From: Bacteroides pyogenes_A
Lineage (GTDB): Bacteria; Bacteroidota; Bacteroidia; Bacteroidales; Bacteroidaceae
Assembly: GCF_048595595.1 (NCBI RefSeq)
Contig: NZ_CP184347.1
Reading direction: 5' to 3' (one strand)
DNA length: 64,000 nucleotides
This document shows, piece after piece, positions 59,051 through 64,000 of the stretch. Below the pieces are notes generated by a model. It did not search any database and had not been told where the DNA came from. It saw nothing but the letters and a program-made list of their open reading frames with translations. Numbering within the stretch: position 1 is the stretch's first letter; the number at the start of each line of letters is the position of its first letter. The translations under genes were made by a program, and so were the position numbers.

Positions 59051-59419
59051 ATGAATTTCAAAGAAAGTAAAGCAATTTATTTGCAGATAGCCGATAGGAT
59101 CTGCGACGAGATCCTTTTGGAGCAATATATGCCCGAAGAACGCATTCCTTCTGTCAGAGAGTATGCTGCGATGGTGGAAGTAAACGCTAATACGGTGATG
59201 CGTTCATACGACTATCTTCAGAGCCGGAATATTGTTTATAACAAACGGGGGATCGGTTTTTTCGTGGCGGCAGATGCCAGAAGCCTGATTCTGTCGTTAC
59301 GGAAAAAAGTATTTCTGGAAGAAGAGCTTACCCATTTTTTCCGGCAGATAAAGGTGTTGGGTATTTCGATCGAAGAGATTGTCGACATGTATCAGGAATT
59401 TAGTAAGAAACCATTGTAA
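59051..59419 (+). CDS. GntR-family (YtrA-like) transcriptional regulator
   Basis: A roughly 122-residue short GntR regulator: a winged helix (AIYLQIADRICDEILLEQYMPEERIPSVREYAAMVEVNANTVMRSYDYLQ, ending NKRGIGFFV) and a short C-terminal helix, the YtrA subfamily layout. Such regulators usually repress the ABC transporter operon they belong to. The ATG at 59051 gives the normal start; an upstream ATG at 59009 would add residues from the repeat flank. Confidence 0.92.
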   Translation: MNFKESKAIYLQIADRICDEILLEQYMPEERIPSVREYAAMVEVNANTVMRSYDYLQSRNIVYNKRGIGFFVAADARSLILSLRKKVFLEEELTHFFRQIKVLGISIEEIVDMYQEFSKKPL

Positions 59420-59430
59420 AAAGGATAAAA

Positions 59431-60231
59431 ATGAAACGTACAACTTATATATTGATTGGTGCTTTGATTATCGGATTCCTTGTTTTGACAGGCGGAATGC
59501 TGGCTGTTTTTTCTACGGGGACTTCGACATCTTCGAATGTGCTTTTAAGTGGAGGGGAGAAGATGAAAGAACTTCCTTCTTTCAGGCACATAGTTATTTC
59601 CCGGCCTGTTATGGAATCGGACAGGTATGCCGTTTATATTGAAAACTTGCCGTTGGCGGTTACCTCCGCTACAGACGGGCGTAACACATTTTCGGCTCCT
59701 TCGGACGCGTTTGAGCATCTGGATGTGAAGGTAGAGAACGATACGCTGAAAATTTATTTCGACTACACTTTGGATAAGCTGCCTGCCGGGATGGCGCAGA
59801 GACGCTATGCAAAGATCGATCCGGGTGTCTGGACGCTGAAGGCGGCATCGAAGATAGAAACCGTGACTTGCGGTATCGAAGGAACCAATTTAGGCTTGAA
59901 ACATCTGGCGCAAGACTCACTTGCCGTTTTTGCCAACTGTGAAGTTGCGGTAGATTCGTGCCGTATCGCTTCGCTGAACGTGTTGAAGGCTTACAAGGTC
60001 GATTTCCGAAGCGGAGATATACAATGTTTATACCTCGATCTGGATAAAGTGGGTAATTGGTCTGTCGATACAGCTCATTGCCGCATTGAAGAAGAGCATC
60101 TCACCGGAACCGGGAATAGCGTGTATTTGCAAAAAGGGGAGTGTCGGCGGTTATTCTGGATTCCGAAGAATGCCGATTCGGAATTGTCTGTGAAACTGTG
60201 CGAACCCTCTGTCGTCGAGATAATGCCATAA
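59431..60231 (+). CDS. Membrane-anchored protein of unknown function
   Basis: A 266-residue protein with one N-terminal membrane segment (about 6-28) and an exported beta-rich body. The pattern of short strands (LKIYFDYTLDK, SLAVFANCEVAVDSCRIASLNVLKAY, GDIQCLYLDLDKVGNWSVDTAHCRI) recalls adhesin-like beta-helix/DUF2807 domains, but I am not sure of a family. It is 11 bp after the GntR gene, so it belongs to the ABC transporter operon; a role in sensing or envelope protection is only inference. Confidence 0.7.
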   Translation: MKRTTYILIGALIIGFLVLTGGMLAVFSTGTSTSSNVLLSGGEKMKELPSFRHIVISRPVMESDRYAVYIENLPLAVTSATDGRNTFSAPSDAFEHLDVKVENDTLKIYFDYTLDKLPAGMAQRRYAKIDPGVWTLKAASKIETVTCGIEGTNLGLKHLAQDSLAVFANCEVAVDSCRIASLNVLKAYKVDFRSGDIQCLYLDLDKVGNWSVDTAHCRIEEEHLTGTGNSVYLQKGECRRLFWIPKNADSELSVKLCEPSVVEIMP

Positions 60232-60386
60232 ACTGAAAAACAGAATATATAAAATAAAGGATAGGCCTTGCAGGGGTGAGAGTTAATTGCTTACTTTGCA
60301 GAGTTTTTGTTTGGCGGAAAAAACTTTGTTCGTTTTATCTGCAGCGACAAGAAGCATTTGGTATTAGTAATTAAACATGTATTGTT

Positions 60387-61916
60387 ATGAGAAAAAATCT
60401 ATTTTGTTTATTGGCATTGATTTGCTCAATGAGTCTTTTCACTGCTTGTGGCAGCGATGATAATGAAATAAAGTATCCGGTGGAAAAAGAGATTGCCGGT
60501 GCGTATAAGGGAAAGATGGATGTGTATATTGTGGGTGTGCCCGAGCCTGTGGCTGATGATTTGGTGCAGAAAGTCTATATCACGAAAGCTTCAGACAGTG
60601 CAATAAAGCTGGAGCTGAAAAACTTCTCTATCCGTGTGGGCGGAGCGGATATGCTTATTGGAGATATTTCGGTGGATAAATGCGAGTTGCGCCAGAAAGG
60701 CGATATCTATTCGTTCACAGGAAGCCAGAGCCTGAACCTCGTGGTAGGAAAATGCAACGCCTCCGTGTCGGGCACTGTTGGCAAAGGCAGTGTCGATATG
60801 GTTATCGACGTGGATGTTGTCGGCGGACAACCGCTGAAAGTGAAAGTGGACTATGAAGGTGAACGGCTGATCGGAAACGAGAGCTCCGAAGCGAAGATTT
60901 TATCGTTTACCTTCGATAAGAAATACGATTTTATCACTCAGCAGCCTATTATTGATGAGGTATCCGGCACGATTTTCTTCCGTGTTCAGGATGGAACGAA
61001 GCAGAATAAACTGGAAAAAATGACTCCGACGATCACTTTCTCTGACAGGACGGAGATCGTTCCGAATCCTTCCGAAGAACAAGATTTCTCAAATGGTAAG
61101 ATTGTGACCTATACGCTGACGGCAGAAGATGGTACTGTAAAGAAGTATAACGTTTCTACTCCTTTGTTTCAGTTGAAAAACGATTTCGAAACTTGGATGA
61201 AAGCCGGCGGCGAAGGTGATAAAACATATTATGCACCGGCAGGATGGAGTTCCAGCAATGCAGGAGTCTCTTTAATTTTCGATAAGGCGAAGAAGTATGT
61301 GGTTACTCAAACAGATGATGCGCATTCCGGTAAATCGGCAGCAAAAATGGAGACAGTGGATACAAAAGGTGCAGCAGGATTCTTGGGATTCCCTGCAACT
61401 CCTAAAGTAACAACCGGATCTTTGTTCTTGGGCGAATTTCGTTTAGATATTTTTAATCCTTTGAAAAGCACGAAATTCGGTATTCCTTTCGATAAAAAGC
61501 CTAAGTCTCTGAAGGGTTGGTACAAGTATACAGCGGGCAAAGAGTATTATTCTGCGGAAGGAACTGTGCCCAATAAACCCGTCAAAAAGCCGGGGGTTGC
61601 AGATGAATTTGCTATTAAGGCAGTGTTGTATGTGACGGACGAGTATCAGGCGGACCTGAGCGACTGCCTCACAGGCGCTTCCGGAAAGGATAATATATAC
61701 ACCTCCGATAGAGTTGTCGCCATCGCTTCTTTGGAAGGAGGCAATCAAGCGGATTGGAAGTCTTTTGATTTGAAGTTCGATTATAAAAAGCAATATGACC
61801 CCACAGCCAAGTATCGTTTTGCGATTATTTGTTCTTCAAGTAAGAACGGAGATAAATATAGCGGAGCTCCGGGAAGTACTTTGATGGTAGACGATTTTGA
61901 ATTGATTGTAGAATGA
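60387..61916 (+). CDS. PCMD-domain lipoprotein with N-terminal calycin-like domain
   Basis: A 509-residue lipoprotein (Cys21 in LFTACGSDD). The N-terminal 150 residues look calycin-like (IAGAYKGKMDVYIVG), followed by an Ig-like segment (AKILSFTFDKKYDFITQQPIIDEVSGTIFF). The C-terminal half has PCMD (putative carbohydrate metabolism domain) blocks such as SLFLGEFRLDIFNPLKSTKFGIPF, SLKGWYKYTAGKEYY and GAPGSTLMVDDFELI. PCMD proteins are surface proteins of unknown biochemical role. It is convergent with another cluster holding a second PCMD protein. Confidence 0.8.
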   Translation: MRKNLFCLLALICSMSLFTACGSDDNEIKYPVEKEIAGAYKGKMDVYIVGVPEPVADDLVQKVYITKASDSAIKLELKNFSIRVGGADMLIGDISVDKCELRQKGDIYSFTGSQSLNLVVGKCNASVSGTVGKGSVDMVIDVDVVGGQPLKVKVDYEGERLIGNESSEAKILSFTFDKKYDFITQQPIIDEVSGTIFFRVQDGTKQNKLEKMTPTITFSDRTEIVPNPSEEQDFSNGKIVTYTLTAEDGTVKKYNVSTPLFQLKNDFETWMKAGGEGDKTYYAPAGWSSSNAGVSLIFDKAKKYVVTQTDDAHSGKSAAKMETVDTKGAAGFLGFPATPKVTTGSLFLGEFRLDIFNPLKSTKFGIPFDKKPKSLKGWYKYTAGKEYYSAEGTVPNKPVKKPGVADEFAIKAVLYVTDEYQADLSDCLTGASGKDNIYTSDRVVAIASLEGGNQADWKSFDLKFDYKKQYDPTAKYRFAIICSSSKNGDKYSGAPGSTLMVDDFELIVE

Positions 61917-61986
61917 CGCATATAGAAGGGGGTGTCAAAACAAAAATGACTACTCCTAAAAGTTACAAATTGCAACTATAATACCT

Positions 61987-62036
61987 GAAAGGGTCGTATC
62001 AAGCTCAGTTTTGAGTAATAATGATACGACCCTTTC
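61987..62036. terminator. Bidirectional terminator between convergent genes
   Basis: A 15-base-pair perfect stem (61987-62001 with 62022-62036) contains a smaller inner hairpin in its loop. It lies between the stops of the two converging genes. Confidence 0.8.
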
Positions 62037-62127
62037 TTTAATCTCTTAGGATGCTCAAACTTCAAATTAAAAGTTCATCTTTTCAAAAATTGAGTTTTGA
62101 CGTATCTTCTTTTTTATTGATAAAGTA

Positions 62128-62910
62128 TTAAAACGCATACCCGAACCCTACATTCAGATAGATGGGATACATGGCAAATGTAATGGTGTCGAATTCTTTC
62201 TTGAAGATGTCATTCAATCCCCACGTGAGGTCTGCGTAAACATTCAGGTGCCTGAAAGCTTTCCATTCGCCTCCCAACTGCATTCCCCATTGGAATTTGC
62301 GAAGATCTTCGGAGAAGTTGTAGGTTGCGATGCTTTCGCCACTGAAGTCTACCCGCGAACCGGTCTGGTCGGGAGTGCGAAGATGTCCCTCATATACATG
62401 TCCGGAGAAGTTCCTTTCGATGAGGTAAGAGATGTAGGGACCTGCCGAAACCTTCCAACGTTTGCTTATTTTGTAGTTGGCAACAACCGGAAAGCTAAGG
62501 TATGAGTTCTTCACCTGTGTTTTCACACCGCCTGTCCAAAGCCCTTCCAGCTCTCCGCCACTCGTATTGATCACTTTCATTCCGTAGTTTTTTACGGTGG
62601 CTTCGGTAGTCATGGTTTTGTTTTCCAGTCGTGCTCCTACCGTCAATCCCCATTCGTTGTTAAACCATTTGGTAGCGTTCCCCTCGATGGAAATTGACAT
62701 TCCCGGCGCATAGCTGTCTATTTTGCGTATTTCTTCGGGCAGAGGAAGAGGAGAGGTTCCTCCGATGCTGAATCCCGCTTTCATCTCATATTCCCATCCG
62801 TGGAGCGATGCCCATATGATTCCTCTGGTTCTGTCTTCTTGGGCTTTTGCGGTAAAGGCAATCATCAGCAGCAATGCCGTGATGATGCCGGTGGAGGTAT
62901 GTTTTTTCAT
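62128..62910 (-). CDS. Outer-membrane beta-barrel protein
   Basis: About 260 residues with a signal peptide (ALLLMIAFTAKAQ) and alternating strands typical of PorT-like outer-membrane barrels (EWGLTVGARLENKTM, RWKVSAGPYISYLIE, FQWGMQLGGEWKAFRHLNVYADLTWGL), ending in VGFGYAF. The ATG at 62910 places the signal first. It lies 13 bp after a PCMD-domain lipoprotein gene, so the two are probably produced together. Confidence 0.82.
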   Translation of the reverse strand: MKKHTSTGIITALLLMIAFTAKAQEDRTRGIIWASLHGWEYEMKAGFSIGGTSPLPLPEEIRKIDSYAPGMSISIEGNATKWFNNEWGLTVGARLENKTMTTEATVKNYGMKVINTSGGELEGLWTGGVKTQVKNSYLSFPVVANYKISKRWKVSAGPYISYLIERNFSGHVYEGHLRTPDQTGSRVDFSGESIATYNFSEDLRKFQWGMQLGGEWKAFRHLNVYADLTWGLNDIFKKEFDTITFAMYPIYLNVGFGYAF

Positions 62911-62923
62911 TTCTTTTGTCTTT

Positions 62924-64000
62924 TTATTTGTCACAGATAAGTTCCATTTCGTCTACGTAAAGCGTGCTCCCCACAGCTCCTTTGAAGTAAGCTCCGTCTG
63001 CGCTCGAAGAGAGCACGATGCTGATTTTGTATTTTCCTTCCTTTAATTTCTTCATATCAAGGTCTCTCCCTTTGACAGGTTTGAAAGGTAAGTTGAATGC
63101 CGTCCACTCTTCCGATTCAATAATGTCTTTGGGGTCGATTTGCGCTTTCATCACCAGCTTGTCGGATGTAAAGACATTGTCGCCGTCGAGCGTAAATGAA
63201 TTATTTCCGGCTTCGTACATGACGGCATACATATCGCATTTGTCTTTGATGCCGCTTTTAGGCTTCCCGTTTTCGGTGTATACTTCGCCGGCTTTATATT
63301 TGTAATATCCGCGTAACTCCAGCGGGCGTTTGTAGAATTGGTAGCCGAACTTTGTCGCTTTGCGGGGAGCTCTCAATGCGCTGCCCGGTTCGAAGGCTCC
63401 GATGAACAGACTGCCTGCGGCAATGTGCATGCCTACTGTTGCGCCGAGGCTGCCCGTATCGCAAGTGATTAATTTAACGGCTTTTCCTTTGTATCCGTGA
63501 GCCGTTTGTTGTGTCGGGTAATCTGTGTTCGTACTCGGCATTCCCGTGAGTTTATATCCCGGATTCCCGCTCGACCATTGCAATACTTTGGAGATTTCCT
63601 GTGAGGTTCCCCGATCGAACTCATAAAAGATGTCGTATGGCGTGTCGGCAGAGACGATTAATTTTTCAAAATGATAGGAGGTCGGCAATTCCGCAGGAAT
63701 CACATTGACTTTGTAGGTCGGTTGCCACTTCCCGTCCTCCGAGGTGACCGTAAAGTTTCGTGAATGGGGAGGGGTGCTGAAATCGTACGTTTTTTCCGTA
63801 TCGCCCCGTTCCCTCTTATCTACTTTCAGAGTGGCGCCCTGCGGATAGACAAACTTCAAGTTTTGTTTCGACAGGTCGGCTGCCTTGTGTACGTATATAT
63901 TGATTACTTTTGAGTCGGCATTGATGTCAACCAATTGTACATCGTTGCCAATGCAGGCGTCGATAGCCGCTTCCGAGTTCAATGCCTCATCCTGTATGCA
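62924..64000 (-). CDS. PCMD-domain lipoprotein (5' end outside window)
   Basis: The frame is open to the window edge; the first visible residues are CIQDEALNSEAAIDAC, in which the first Cys is probably the lipidation site just after the signal peptide. PCMD features include SLFIGAFEPGSALRAPRKATKFGYQF, LELRGYYKYKAGEVYTENG and GAVGSTLYVDEMELI. It is shorter than the PCMD protein at 60387 and lacks its calycin-like domain. It is followed by an outer-membrane barrel gene in the same operon. Confidence 0.82.
   Translation of the reverse strand, partial: CIQDEALNSEAAIDACIGNDVQLVDINADSKVINIYVHKAADLSKQNLKFVYPQGATLKVDKRERGDTEKTYDFSTPPHSRNFTVTSEDGKWQPTYKVNVIPAELPTSYHFEKLIVSADTPYDIFYEFDRGTSQEISKVLQWSSGNPGYKLTGMPSTNTDYPTQQTAHGYKGKAVKLITCDTGSLGATVGMHIAAGSLFIGAFEPGSALRAPRKATKFGYQFYKRPLELRGYYKYKAGEVYTENGKPKSGIKDKCDMYAVMYEAGNNSFTLDGDNVFTSDKLVMKAQIDPKDIIESEEWTAFNLPFKPVKGRDLDMKKLKEGKYKISIVLSSSADGAYFKGAVGSTLYVDEMELICDK

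Noticed and set aside
58650..59070. Overlapping open frames on both strands with a 21-residue repeat
   Set aside because: They result from the 63-bp tandem repeat, whose period is a multiple of three; they overlap the real permease and GntR genes and have no plausible start.

Overview
The window is chromosomal DNA from a member of the Bacteroidetes, very probably genus Bacteroides. The evidence is the rrn operon with Bacteroides-type 16S/23S sequence, promoters of the form TTTG-N19/21-TAnnTTTG, many secreted lipoproteins of Bacteroides-only families (NigD-like, DUF6242, PCMD), a TonB-dependent receptor, a GH92 mannosidase, and an arginine-pathway carbamoyltransferase with the succinylornithine-type Pro90. 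The species cannot be fixed from sequence alone. Most of the window is ordinary housekeeping DNA; the accessory parts are a small tRNA-flanked island (33-37.8 kb) and several repeat arrays between genes.

Layout. 1-5.3 kb: end of an RluA-type pseudouridine synthase, ddl, an acyltransferase, a NigD-like lipoprotein, a rhodanese lipoprotein, and (reverse) a PAP2 phosphatase with a C-terminal barrel-like half. 5.98-9.4 kb (reverse): proB-proA-argF', which shares glutamate-derived proline and arginine synthesis. 9.7-10.1 kb: a good promoter and two unrecognised small ORFs. 10.5-19.2 kb: a glycerol / glycerol-3-phosphate cluster glpA-glpB-glpC-glpK-glpF plus an outer-membrane protein, followed by a 22-bp-register repeat array and a DeoR/GlpR-type regulator. 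19.3-26.5 kb (reverse): DUF2007 protein, murI, and an envelope-assembly operon uppS-bamA-skp-skp preceded by a DUF6242 lipoprotein. 26.6-32.1 kb: ribD (reverse), then prmC-recX, a second 22-bp tandem array, pyrE, an SRPBCC protein and argH. 32.7-32.9 kb: tRNA-Gly and tRNA-Leu.

33.0-37.8 kb: an AT-rich segment bounded by direct repeats of about 97 bp. The right copy overlaps the 3' end of an intact tRNA-Phe gene and the left copy carries a worn copy of that 3' end. It holds an outer-membrane protein, two LytS-type sensor kinases (the first lacks the phospho-acceptor histidine) and a LytTR response regulator, plus an IS21-family remnant. No integrase is present. 37.9-42.7 kb (reverse): sppA-lpxK-purine nucleoside phosphorylase-thiL. 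42.9-50 kb: GH92, then (reverse) a TonB-dependent receptor and a beta-helix lipoprotein.

50.9-56.5 kb: rrn operon with two promoters: 16S, tRNA-Ile, tRNA-Ala, 23S, 5S, terminator. 57.1-60.2 kb: an ABC transporter pair, 63-bp tandem repeats, a GntR regulator and a membrane-anchored protein of unknown function. 60.4-64 kb: two PCMD-domain lipoproteins around an outer-membrane barrel protein; the last one runs off the window.

The items most worth a second look are the 22-bp-register arrays, in which unrelated unit sequences keep one period and even one phase; the pair of long perfect palindromes 44 kb apart that differ by a compensated base pair; and the tRNA-Phe island carrying a histidine pseudokinase beside an intact kinase.
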